From Gammaproteobacteria bacterium MOLA455 (GTDB lineage Bacteria > Pseudomonadota > Gammaproteobacteria > Pseudomonadales > Porticoccaceae): 64,000 nucleotides of DNA. Below, piece after piece: positions 17,925 to 25,556 of the stretch (positions are counted from its first letter, which is position 1; the number at the start of each line of letters is the position of its first letter). The DNA is taken from contig AZIN01000001.1 of NCBI GenBank assembly GCA_000511875.1, positions 434,001 through 498,000 on the forward strand, written 5' to 3'. Below the pieces are notes generated by a model. The model saw nothing but the letters and a program-made list of their open reading frames with translations, was not told the DNA's origin and did no database searches. A program made the translations under genes and the position numbers.

Positions 17925-18265
17925 TCTACCGCCTCCTCTGCGCAAGTGGGTGTATATCAATACTTGAGTTACCTTTATGACCAGCGAGCACGATCTGCCA
18001 CCTCAGCTATAAATCCCTTTTTTACTGCCCCGTCACCTTTCACACGCTGTAGGTTCTGAAAACCCTTAGTGAAAAAGAAAAAAACATTGAAATAAGCTGC
18101 TTAATCACGCGCCTATATAATGAGTCTAGGTCGATATATGAGAACAAGCCTGAAAATATGGCAGGTTTAACAGAGTACCTTGCGTGCAACCCAGAGCTGC
18201 CCACAATCACTCGAGCATGGTAAAATGGCCGCCGTTCAACCAAATCTATCTACCGACAACACTTT
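17925..18265. other. Intergenic region between the ECF sigma gene and dusA
   Basis: About 340 bases between two divergent genes. A perfect TATAAT at 18116-18121 faces dusA, but no good -35 element lies 16-18 bases before it. No gene, tRNA or strong hairpin was recognised. Confidence 0.4.
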
Positions 18266-19246
18266 ATGACCGATATATCTCGCCGCTTTAGCGTCGCCCC
18301 TATGCTCGACTGGACTGATCGCCACTGTCGCTATTTTATGCGCCTGATCAGTCAGCACAGCGTTCTCTATACCGAGATGATTACCACAGGGGCAATTATC
18401 CATGGCGACACGCATCGCCATCTGCAGATGGATCCCTTTGAGTATCCTGTGGCGCTGCAGCTGGGCGGCAGCAATCCAAAGGATTTAGCCAGGGCCTGTG
18501 TGCTGGCCAGCCAGTATGACTATGCCGAGATCAATCTAAACTGCGGCTGCCCCAGTGATCGGGTGCAGAATGGGATGTTTGGTGCGGTGATGATGAAAAA
18601 TGCTCAGGTTACGGCGGACTGCATCGCCGCCATGCAAGATGCCGTAGATCTGCCAATTACGGTAAAGCACCGGATTGGCGTGGATGATTTTGATAGCTAT
18701 GAATTTCTCTGCGAGTTTGTCGAGACTATTGCCAAAACAGGTTGCGAGACTTTTCTGGTGCATGCTCGCAAAGCTTGGCTGAAAGGCCTCAGCCCAAAAC
18801 AGAATCGCGAGGTTCCGGAACTGAACTACAATCGGGTGTACCAGCTGAAAAAAGATTTCCCTGATTTGGAGATTATTATCAATGGTGGTGTCACCACGCT
18901 TGAACAGTCTCAGGAGCACTTACAGCACCTCGATGGCGTGATGGTTGGGCGCGAGGCCTATACCAATCCGTACTTGCTGGCTAGTGTAGATCAAGATATT
19001 TATGGTGCTAGCCATGGCATAAAAACCCGGCGACAAATCGCTGAAGAGTTTCTACAATACGCGGATAACGAGCTCAGTAAGGGTACTAAACTAAGCGCCA
19101 TGACCCGGCATATATTGGGCCTGTTTCACGGCATGCCGGGCGCTCGGCAATATCGTCGCCATATTAGCGAGAACGCGCATAAACCCTCTGCGACAATTGA
19201 GGTTTTAACGGACGCACTAGCAAAAACAACTGGAGTAAATGGTTAA
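18266..19246 (+). CDS. dusA: tRNA-dihydrouridine(20/20a) synthase DusA
   Basis: FMN-dependent enzyme of 326 residues that reduces U20/U20a in the tRNA D-loop. The DusA N-terminus ([19 protein letters not shown]) is characteristic, and the catalytic Cys sits in [14 protein letters not shown] near residue 100. TIM-barrel FMN contacts are seen at VKHRIGVDD and [10 protein letters not shown], and the Dus C-terminal helical domain ends in a RHI-type segment ([20 protein letters not shown]). The stop TAA overlaps the ATG of tal (TAATG), so dusA, tal and terB form a coupled operon. Confidence 0.97.
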   Translation: MTDISRRFSVAPMLDWTDRHCRYFMRLISQHSVLYTEMITTGAIIHGDTHRHLQMDPFEYPVALQLGGSNPKDLARACVLASQYDYAEINLNCGCPSDRVQNGMFGAVMMKNAQVTADCIAAMQDAVDLPITVKHRIGVDDFDSYEFLCEFVETIAKTGCETFLVHARKAWLKGLSPKQNREVPELNYNRVYQLKKDFPDLEIIINGGVTTLEQSQEHLQHLDGVMVGREAYTNPYLLASVDQDIYGASHGIKTRRQIAEEFLQYADNELSKGTKLSAMTRHILGLFHGMPGARQYRRHISENAHKPSATIEVLTDALAKTTGVNG

Positions 19247-20211
19247 TGAGCAACAACAAGAGCAAACTTGCCCAACTAAAAGAAATCACCACAGTAGTCG
19301 CAGATACAGGGGATTTTGACGCCATTGCCCAGTACTCGCCAGAAGACGCTACCACAAACCCTTCGCTGCTACTGAAAGCCGCACAGATGCCCGCCTATCG
19401 TGGACTGGTTGACTCTATTGTCGCCACAACAATGGATGGTCGCCAGTCGAGTAATGAGCAGTTAACCGATTGTATGGACCGATTGGCAGTGGGCTTTGGT
19501 GAAAAAATTCTCGAGCAGATTCCCGGCCGTGTCTCCACTGAAGTGGACGCCCGCCTCTCCTTTGACACGCCCGCCTCGATTGCCAAAGCGCGCCACCTGA
19601 TCAATCTCTATGAGCAGGCAGGTATTGGCCGCGAGCGCGTGCTGATCAAGATGGCCTCCACCTGGGAAGGTATCCGCGCTGCGGAAACTCTGGAAAAAGA
19701 AGGCATTAATTGCAACCTGACATTGCTCTTTAACTTCACTCAGGCGGTAGCTGCCGCTGATGCTGGCGCCTTTTTGATCTCACCTTTTGTCGGCCGCATT
19801 CTCGATTGGTACAAAATCTCTACTGGGCTCACCGAATATGAGCCTGCAGATGATCCTGGCGTGCAGTCAGTGACGCGAATTTACAACTATTACAAGCAGA
19901 CCGGCTACAACACCGTTGTGATGGGTGCGAGCTTTAGAAATACTGATGAGATTACTGAGTTAGCCGGCTGCGACCGCTTGACGATTAGTCCGCAGCTTTT
20001 ACAGGCCCTTGATGATGACTACGGCACTCTGGAACGCAGGCTTGACCCAGCGGACACAGGTTCGAAGATTCATTACCAACTTAGTGGCGAGAGCGGTTTC
20101 CGTTTTGAGCTCAATCAAGATGCCATGGCCACCGAGAAGTTGGCTGAGGGTATCCGTGGGTTCGTTGCGGATCAGATTAAACTTGAAACCTGGTTAAAAG
20201 ACCTAGATTAA
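19246..20211 (+). CDS. tal: Transaldolase
   Basis: Pentose-phosphate pathway enzyme of 321 residues, transferring the dihydroxyacetone unit between sedoheptulose 7-phosphate and glyceraldehyde 3-phosphate. Type 1 (TalB-like) features are all present: [16 protein letters not shown] near residue 30, the Schiff-base Lys in [12 protein letters not shown] near residue 130, and [20 protein letters not shown] with [11 protein letters not shown]. Length matches E. coli TalB (317). Starts within the dusA stop and its own stop overlaps the terB start. Confidence 0.97.
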   Translation: MSNNKSKLAQLKEITTVVADTGDFDAIAQYSPEDATTNPSLLLKAAQMPAYRGLVDSIVATTMDGRQSSNEQLTDCMDRLAVGFGEKILEQIPGRVSTEVDARLSFDTPASIAKARHLINLYEQAGIGRERVLIKMASTWEGIRAAETLEKEGINCNLTLLFNFTQAVAAADAGAFLISPFVGRILDWYKISTGLTEYEPADDPGVQSVTRIYNYYKQTGYNTVVMGASFRNTDEITELAGCDRLTISPQLLQALDDDYGTLERRLDPADTGSKIHYQLSGESGFRFELNQDAMATEKLAEGIRGFVADQIKLETWLKDLD

Positions 20212-20654
20212 TGATTACTAAAATTAAGGCATTCTTTGCCAAGAATGTGGTCGATGCGGAAGATAACGCTCTCAGTGCTGAGCAGCTGGCGACAGCAGCG
20301 CTGCTGATTGAAGTCATGGTTATCGACGGCAATCTGGCCGAAGATGAACTGCAGTCGATCAGTGCGACGCTTGCCCAGATGTTAGCACTGAGCTCTGATC
20401 AGGTTGATGAACTGGTGCTGCTCTCTCGGGATGAGGTTGCTGATGCAACGTCACTGTATCAGTTCACTAAGGAGATCAACGCGCACTTCAGTCATGAGAA
20501 GAAACTCAACTTAATGACTGCGATGTGGCGCGTCGCTTTTGCTGACGGCCATTTGGATAAGCATGAGGAAGGCATTATTCGCCGTGTAGCTGATCTGTTG
20601 CATCTGCGTCACAGTGAGTTTATGCAGTGCAAAATATCCGCCAGAGATAGCTAG
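20211..20654 (+). CDS. TerB-family protein
   Basis: Helical protein of 147 residues of the TerB/DjlA-like superfamily. The two acidic metal-binding-type loops are seen (VMVIDGNLAEDEL near residue 40 and AFADGHLDKHEEG near residue 115). The family name comes from tellurite resistance, but stand-alone copies like this are functionally undefined and there is no ter cluster here. Third gene of the dusA-tal operon, its ATG overlapping the tal stop. Confidence 0.85.
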   Translation: MITKIKAFFAKNVVDAEDNALSAEQLATAALLIEVMVIDGNLAEDELQSISATLAQMLALSSDQVDELVLLSRDEVADATSLYQFTKEINAHFSHEKKLNLMTAMWRVAFADGHLDKHEEGIIRRVADLLHLRHSEFMQCKISARDS

Positions 20655-20670
20655 TATCCAGGTGACTTAA

Positions 20671-20691
20671 AACTGCTGTTGCAGCGCAGTT
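20671..20691. terminator. Weak hairpin between convergent terB-like and STAS genes
   Basis: Arms AACTGC and GCAGTT enclose a loop with a smaller inner stem. No T-run follows on either strand, and it touches the STAS stop codon, so function as a terminator is doubtful. Confidence 0.25.
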
Positions 20692-21175
20692 AGTCCCCTG
20701 TCTCTAGGGCGCGTATCAGATCGATAAACTCTGAGCTGTTTTTCGGATTGAGTTGCACCAATAATTTGTGCGCCTCCAAAACCTGCTTGCGGATCTCATC
20801 CACTTCAGAATTAACCGAGGTGATACTCTGCAGCTTAGCGCTGATCTCCGGGACGTCTTGAAAAATATCAAACAGCTCATCAAAGCCCATACAGTCTAAT
20901 GTGCGCAAGATACTCGGGTTCTGGCAGAAGACCTGCACATCTATGCCATATTGTTTGCGGCAGTGCAGCCCAAGCTTGGCCAGCAGTCCCAAGGTCGTGC
21001 TGTCCAGTCCTTCCGCCTCGAGCATATCCACCACTACCTTGTTAACGTCGTGGCTGCCAAAAATGGTTTCCATGTAGTGATTTAGCGAGCCGCAGAGAGT
21101 GACCCTAACATCACCAACAAACTTGATGAGGTAGTTGCCCTGTTCATCAGATACAAAAATTTTACCTGCGCTCAA
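20690..21175 (-). CDS. STAS-domain anti-anti-sigma-type protein
   Basis: Protein of 161 residues. The STAS domain covers about residues 10-110, with the phosphorylatable region in EAEGLDSTTLGLLAKLG (Ser/Thr after Asp), as in SpoIIAA/RsbV proteins. A helical tail follows (EIRKQVLEAHKLLVQLNP). It sits one base downstream of a SpoIIE-type phosphatase, which is expected to dephosphorylate it. No cognate HATPase kinase (RsbW type) is in the window. Confidence 0.85.
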   Translation of the reverse strand: MSAGKIFVSDEQGNYLIKFVGDVRVTLCGSLNHYMETIFGSHDVNKVVVDMLEAEGLDSTTLGLLAKLGLHCRKQYGIDVQVFCQNPSILRTLDCMGFDELFDIFQDVPEISAKLQSITSVNSEVDEIRKQVLEAHKLLVQLNPKNSSEFIDLIRALETGD

Positions 21176-21176
21176 G

Positions 21177-22400
21177 CTACATTCCTCTGGTCAACAGTAG
21201 AACGGATATATCGTCTTGGGGATCTTCAATATCACCTATAAACAGTGCATCTTTCAGTTTATCCAGACTCTCTGAGCTGGTCCTGAGATACTTCAATAGG
21301 GTTTTCTCTTTGTCGACAATCTCTTTGTCTGAGAGCAGATCAAAAACACCGTCAGACAACAGCACCAGAGCGAAAGACTCAGGTAGAGCAACCTCTTCAA
21401 CCGCCCAGGTCGCCCCTTCAAAAATACCTGCGGGCTTGCCCTTTCCGGGGAGGAAACGCGCCTGACCATCACTGATTAAAATTGGAGCAGGTTGCTGGGC
21501 GCCAATCACATAACGCAGTTTTCTGTTCTCGGTGTCCAATGAACCGGCAACAATGGTTAGGTGCTTGCCGAGACCGGTGGCCAGCAGCTGACTGTTAATT
21601 GATTCCACTAGGCCTTCAGGGGCCTGAGCTAGCGCTGCATAGTCTTTTTGCACCTGATGCTTGCGTATCACTCGACCAATCATAAAGCGCAGTAAAACCG
21701 TCACAAAAGCCGAAGAGGAGCCATGCCCCGAGACATCGGCAAAGTAAAACAGCAGATAGCGACCGAGGACAAAGTTGTAACCGACAAAGTCGCCGCTCAA
21801 ATAGAGTGAGGGTGTTATGGAGTGAGAAATTTCATAGTCGCCAAATTTAAGCGGGCTCTCTGGCATCAGACTTTTTTGCACTTCGAGGCCAGCCATCTGG
21901 TCTTGCTTCAATAGGTGCAGGCTCTCGTGTAAATTTTGATTAGTCTTCTCTAACTCGCTGCGGTAGAGGCGTTTCTGATCACGAGAATCAGCGAGACTAT
22001 CAACTCGCTCAAGAATGGCTGCGAGCTCATTGTCACTGCTATGAGGAAAGGCGACATCTGCCACGCCGAGGCGAAAGTAGTCAGCAACGAGATGACTTTG
22101 ATCGGCACCCAACAGGATAATAACGAGAAATTCAGCTGCTAGAGCCTTGAGGTATTCGCGCTGACTGTCACTTTCAATAGCAAGTTGATCTGCACTGACT
22201 AGCAGCGGCTGTAGCAGTGGGTCCTGACATCGAGCGCGTATAGCCTCGATATTTTGCAGCGCAGTCGACTGAGTAATCAGCAGCTGCAGACTGTTACTTG
22301 CCCCTTGAATACTGGGTTCTTTTTCGCCAAGAAAAAAAATCAGATCTGACGGTGCTTTCATCGCTAATACGGCTTTCGCAGGTGGTCGTTTAAGGCTCAT
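21177..22400 (-). CDS. SpoIIE/PP2C-type phosphatase with degenerate receiver-like N-terminus
   Basis: Cytoplasmic Ser/Thr phosphatase of 407 residues. Residues 1-140 look like a receiver fold without a clear phospho-acceptor. A coiled-coil linker follows (SELEKTNQNLHESLHLLKQDQMAG), then the PP2C/SpoIIE domain with metal ligands in LSGDFVGY, FADVSGHGSSSAF near residue 225, VLLSDGVFDL and DDISVLLL. All key Asp residues are present, so it should be active. Partner of the adjacent STAS protein in a partner-switching pathway; the input signal is unknown. Confidence 0.88.
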   Translation of the reverse strand: MSLKRPPAKAVLAMKAPSDLIFFLGEKEPSIQGASNSLQLLITQSTALQNIEAIRARCQDPLLQPLLVSADQLAIESDSQREYLKALAAEFLVIILLGADQSHLVADYFRLGVADVAFPHSSDNELAAILERVDSLADSRDQKRLYRSELEKTNQNLHESLHLLKQDQMAGLEVQKSLMPESPLKFGDYEISHSITPSLYLSGDFVGYNFVLGRYLLFYFADVSGHGSSSAFVTVLLRFMIGRVIRKHQVQKDYAALAQAPEGLVESINSQLLATGLGKHLTIVAGSLDTENRKLRYVIGAQQPAPILISDGQARFLPGKGKPAGIFEGATWAVEEVALPESFALVLLSDGVFDLLSDKEIVDKEKTLLKYLRTSSESLDKLKDALFIGDIEDPQDDISVLLLTRGM

Positions 22401-22436
22401 AGTTAAACATTAACGCTGAGCCAACTGTCTCACTAT

Positions 22437-23177
22437 TTAATAATCGTCAAAATCATCAAAGTCGCCAAAATCGTCTTCTATTGCGCCATCGTTAACCAGA
22501 TACCTGGTGCGCTGCAAATAGACATCTCGAACAAACAGATATTTGTCTCCAGAGGACATTTCATCCAGCCCCAAAAAGCCGACTCTAGTATTTAGGAGGT
22601 CCACTGCTGTGACGGAGTTTTTCGTTCTGACATCATCTGAATAGGAGAAGGGATCGGTAAAACTATCGACAAATTTACTCGGCGCGTCGCGCAATGTCGA
22701 GGGGCCCATCAGCGGTAGCATCAGGTACGGACCTTCCCCTACTCCCCAGACTGCGAGGGTCTGGCCAAAATCTTCGCCATCACTCTCGCTAAGGCCTGCA
22801 CGCTCGGCGACATCAAAGATACCTGCCATACCGATTGTCGAGTTGATCAGAAAACGGCCGCCGTCATGAGCAGCTTGCTTAAACTTCCCCTGCAACAAAT
22901 CATTGGCTACATTGGTAAGCTCATTGAGATTGCTAAAGAAGTTATCAATGCCGCGCTCTAATGGGTTGGGTATAACATCTCTGTAGACAACAGCAATTGG
23001 CCGCAATGCATAGTGGTCAAGGCGCTCATTGAGATAAAACATGTTGCGATTGATGCTTTCCAGCGGATCTACTTCTTCAGCATAGAGCGATGAGCTGAAC
23101 AAGGTCAGTGCTAACATGATTGTCGTCAGCAGTTTAACGGCCGACTGTGGGAGAGTGGAGAAGGGCAAAAGCGTCAT
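22437..23177 (-). CDS. mlaA: MlaA/VacJ-family outer-membrane lipid asymmetry protein, non-lipoprotein form
   Basis: Protein of 246 residues matching MlaA: DPLESINRNMFYLNERLDHYALRPIAVVYRDVIP, FFSNLNELTNVANDLLQGKF, and DFGQTLAVWGVGEGPYLMLPLMGPSTLRD. It removes mislocalised phospholipids from the outer leaflet together with MlaFEDBC. The N-terminus is an ordinary signal peptide (LLTTIMLALTLFSSSLYAEE) with no Cys for lipid attachment, unlike E. coli MlaA. The C-terminus is strongly acidic (GDFDDFDDY). It follows the hvf genes by about 90 bases; the other mla genes are not here. Confidence 0.92.
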   Translation of the reverse strand: MTLLPFSTLPQSAVKLLTTIMLALTLFSSSLYAEEVDPLESINRNMFYLNERLDHYALRPIAVVYRDVIPNPLERGIDNFFSNLNELTNVANDLLQGKFKQAAHDGGRFLINSTIGMAGIFDVAERAGLSESDGEDFGQTLAVWGVGEGPYLMLPLMGPSTLRDAPSKFVDSFTDPFSYSDDVRTKNSVTAVDLLNTRVGFLGLDEMSSGDKYLFVRDVYLQRTRYLVNDGAIEDDFGDFDDFDDY

Positions 23178-23268
23178 AGGTACTCGTAAATTGTCCGTTT
23201 ACAAATAGTGCTATCTTACTGCCCTATTCGCTTGCCGTACACTGCAGAAGCACTCTCAGCACGAATAA

Positions 23269-24039
23269 TTAATATATTCCGCAGATTATATCTTTGCTGC
23301 GCAGTTGCGAGAGAAGATCGGCACCGAATTCAAGTATGGCAGCAGGATTGGAATAGCCAATCTCAGCAGCTAATTGAACTAAAGCGGCCCTGCCGGTAAG
23401 CCGATTTTGATCTAGAATCTGCAGCAGTCGATGGGTAGTTTGATTGATCTCCATAAACCCGACCTGCATCTGACGGTCACGATAAATAACGATTTGGGTG
23501 CTATCAGCGGATGCTTCACTTGGCTGAAAATCTGGCCCGATCAGATGAACTGGGTAATGGTAGCTCATCACCCACGCCAGCGGCGAGATCACTGGCTGAT
23601 TCTCAAGTAAATCTCCCTCTTTGCGCACTTCCGGAAAGTCTATGACTGACACGTCTAGGGCTAACTCTACCCACTCGTAGTGCGCCAATTGCAGCATAAA
23701 CACGGGGTCCTGTGACTGAGTGATGCGTTCGCTTTCGAGATAGTGCAAAAACTCGGCCCCTATATCCAAAAAGTAGGGACTGTGACTTTGGTGGCGATGT
23801 ACGAAGTCACGCACCATCGCAGTCCATCGCTCAGGGTCAGTGATGGATTTAAGGATCGGAAAGCCATTGGCAATAAAGGCTTCGATATTATTAAAAAACA
23901 GGCTTCTGTAGATTTCCAGACGGCGATCTTCGATGCCCTCAGGGGCCGGATTGGACAGAGGGTTTCTGATGTGTGCGGCCAGTTCAAACTGCGCGCGCTG
24001 AAAGGCCGGCTGAGACCCAACCTGAAGGTCTTTTCTCAT
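23269..24039 (-). CDS. hvfC: HvfC-type RiPP maturation partner (DUF2063)
   Basis: Protein of 256 residues with the DUF2063 N-terminal domain (FELAAHIRNPLSNPAPEGIEDRRLEIYRSL), the region that binds the precursor peptide and recruits the MNIO enzyme. A winged-helix-like C-terminal domain follows (MEINQTTHRLLQILDQNRLTGRAAL). In this family the protein is needed with the iron oxidase to modify Cys in the precursor. The ATG overlaps the stop of the upstream hvfB gene by four bases, so the two enzymes are made together. Confidence 0.88.
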   Translation of the reverse strand: MRKDLQVGSQPAFQRAQFELAAHIRNPLSNPAPEGIEDRRLEIYRSLFFNNIEAFIANGFPILKSITDPERWTAMVRDFVHRHQSHSPYFLDIGAEFLHYLESERITQSQDPVFMLQLAHYEWVELALDVSVIDFPEVRKEGDLLENQPVISPLAWVMSYHYPVHLIGPDFQPSEASADSTQIVIYRDRQMQVGFMEINQTTHRLLQILDQNRLTGRAALVQLAAEIGYSNPAAILEFGADLLSQLRSKDIICGIY

Positions 24040-24932
24040 ACCTTTGCCAGCTCAATGCCAGTCTTAGAGGGCTTTTGGCTACCCTGCTCTGCTATGCCAT
24101 TGCTTTGATTAGCGTACTTGCGCTGATAGTCTCTTATCCGGTTGACTTCCAGCAGCAGCTCATCAACTGGAGGAATATTAAAATCTCTCTCTAGCAGGGT
24201 GGGAAACGAGCCAAACTCGGCATAGGCCGCATCCAACAGCTGCCAAACCGGGTCAATCACATCGGCACCGTGGGTATCCACTCGCAGATCTATAGCCTCT
24301 TCGTAGTGGCCGGCAATATGGCCATAGGCAATGCGCTTACCGGGCAGTGCCTTTAAGAATTCATAGGGGTCGTACTGGTGGTTAATGCTGTTGACATAAA
24401 TATTGTTCACGTCGAGTAGCAAATCGCAGTCGGCTTTCTCTAATACCGCATTGAGAAATTCGATCTCCGACATTTCCTGCTGTGGCGCAGCGTAATAGGA
24501 GACATTTTCCATGGCGATACGCTGGCCGAGAAAGTCCTGAATCTGGATGATTCGTTCGGCAACATAGTTAACCGCCTCTTCAGTAAAGGGAATCGGCATC
24601 AGATCATAGAGATGACCGCTGTCGCTGCAGTAGCTGAGGTGCTCGCTGTAACAGCGTATTGAGTGCTCTGACATAAAGGCTTTGATAGAGCGCAGAAGCT
24701 CCCAGTCGAGCCCTGAGGGCGAGCCGATAGAGAGTGAGAGTCCATGCATGACAAAGGGGAACTTTTCGGTATAACGGCGCAGAGCTGCGCCATAGCGACC
24801 ACCGACATTAATCCAGTTTTCTGGCGTCACCTCCATAAACTGTACCTGTTCAAGAGACACTGGGGAGAGAGGTTCGCAAAGCGAGCGCCGCAACCCAAGG
24901 CCTGCCCCCTGAACAGGGTACTGATGCGTCAT
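24036..24932 (-). CDS. hvfB: HvfB-type MNIO (DUF692) multinuclear iron peptide oxidase
   Basis: TIM-barrel enzyme of 298 residues of the DUF692/MNIO family, which uses a di- or tri-iron centre to oxidise Cys residues of small precursors. Metal-ligand regions are visible in order: MHGLSLSIG, CYSEHLSYC, AMENVSYY, LLLDVNNIYVNS, GHIAGH, DTHGADV and LLERDFNIP. Known HvfB proteins turn EGKCG repeats into copper-binding oxazolone/thioamide-type groups, and the gene upstream encodes exactly such a repeat protein. The last 30 residues are hydrophilic and probably disordered. Confidence 0.93.
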   Translation of the reverse strand: MTHQYPVQGAGLGLRRSLCEPLSPVSLEQVQFMEVTPENWINVGGRYGAALRRYTEKFPFVMHGLSLSIGSPSGLDWELLRSIKAFMSEHSIRCYSEHLSYCSDSGHLYDLMPIPFTEEAVNYVAERIIQIQDFLGQRIAMENVSYYAAPQQEMSEIEFLNAVLEKADCDLLLDVNNIYVNSINHQYDPYEFLKALPGKRIAYGHIAGHYEEAIDLRVDTHGADVIDPVWQLLDAAYAEFGSFPTLLERDFNIPPVDELLLEVNRIRDYQRKYANQSNGIAEQGSQKPSKTGIELAKV

Positions 24933-24940
24933 CAGCTAAA

Positions 24941-24960
24941 CAATCCTAGGAATAGGATTG
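24941..24960. repeat. Perfect inverted repeat between hvfA and hvfB
   Basis: Arms CAATCCTA and TAGGATTG with a four-base loop form an 8-bp stem, nine bases before the hvfB ATG. No T-run follows. It could stabilise the hvfA transcript end or limit hvfB expression, giving more precursor than enzyme; that is inference. Confidence 0.55.
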
Positions 24961-25012
24961 ACAGTGTTAATGGGGTCTTTAGACCAGACCAACAACGCGG
25001 GGCACAAGAGCA

Positions 25013-25393
25013 TTAAGCTGCTCCGCCGCAGCTACCTTCGCTGTCAGCTTTGTCACCACCACAGCTACCTTCGCTATCGGCTTTTTCAGTGCCACATTTG
25101 CCTTCGCCGCACTTGCCTTCAGTTTCGGCTTTGGCCTTGCCTTCGCCGCACTTACCTTCACCACATTTGCCTTCAGAGTGAGCCTTGGCTTTGCCTTCTC
25201 CGCATTTTCCTTCGCCACATTTACCTTCGGCATGGCCTCCAGCAAGATTGTAGCCAGAGCGCAATTGATCGGCCTGGAAGGGGTTTTCAGAAGCAAAGGC
25301 CGTTGAGGACAATGCGACAGCTGAGAGCGCTGTGGCAGCGACAAAGGCTGAGCCAAGGGCGGTGACAAGTGGATTGGTTTTTTGTTTATTCAT
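25013..25393 (-). CDS. hvfA: HvfA-type EGKCG-repeat precursor of a RiPP metallophore
   Basis: Small exported protein of 126 residues. A signal peptide (NPLVTALGSAFVAATALSAVAL, cleavage after AFA) is followed by a short spacer (ENPFQADQLRSGYNLAGGH) and a low-complexity tail. The tail contains six EGKCG units arranged as three pairs and two EGSCGG units, so eight Cys in all; the first two pairs belong to an 18-residue repeat. HvfA-family precursors are modified at Cys by HvfB/HvfC and bind copper in the periplasm. ATG 25393 was chosen because AAGGAGA lies seven bases upstream; a longer frame to 25453 has no support. Confidence 0.93.
   Translation of the reverse strand: MNKQKTNPLVTALGSAFVAATALSAVALSSTAFASENPFQADQLRSGYNLAGGHAEGKCGEGKCGEGKAKAHSEGKCGEGKCGEGKAKAETEGKCGEGKCGTEKADSEGSCGGDKADSEGSCGGAA
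25091..25229 (-). repeat. Tandem coding repeat of EGKCG pairs in hvfA
   Basis: Three copies of an about 30-base unit encoding EGKCGEGKCG, the first two separated by EGKAKA-type spacers. The DNA copies differ mainly at third codon positions, so the repeat is kept at the protein level and is not a recent slippage product. Confidence 0.8.
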
Positions 25394-25470
25394 TCGACTT
25401 TCTCCTTGTGATGGCAATGCTGCCAGATGGTTTTTCCCTGTATCCCAGTTCAAGACCGAATTGAGATGCT

Positions 25471-25500
25471 ATTCTGACCTAACAGTAGCAAAGAAGTTTC
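25471..25500 (-). promoter_or_regulatory. Possible ECF-type promoter of hvfABC
   Basis: On the minus strand GAAACTT (25494-25500) and GTCAGAAT (25471-25478) are 15 bases apart, similar to extracytoplasmic-stress sigma promoters (GGAACTT / GTC). It lies about 80 bases before the hvfA ATG. Bufferin/Hvf-type operons are often metal-stress controlled. Base match is partial. Confidence 0.3.
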
Positions 25501-25556
25501 ACTTCAGAATGATTTTTTAAGCGCGATGATCTAAACAGCACTGCCTAACAGGCAGG

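Noticed and set aside
18040-18243. Open frame of 67 codons between the sigma gene and dusA
   Set aside because: No ribosome site, no recognisable domain and composition unlike the neighbours; treated as noncoding.
25091-25229. Short regularly spaced repeats resembling a small CRISPR array
   Set aside because: The repeats are in frame and encode EGKCG pairs, spacers are also repeated, and no cas genes are present.
24958-25365. Plus-strand open frame rich in Leu, Arg and Cys opposite hvfA
   Set aside because: It is the mirror of the EGKCG codon repeat; hvfA has a signal peptide, ribosome site and partner genes, while the mirror frame has no family features.
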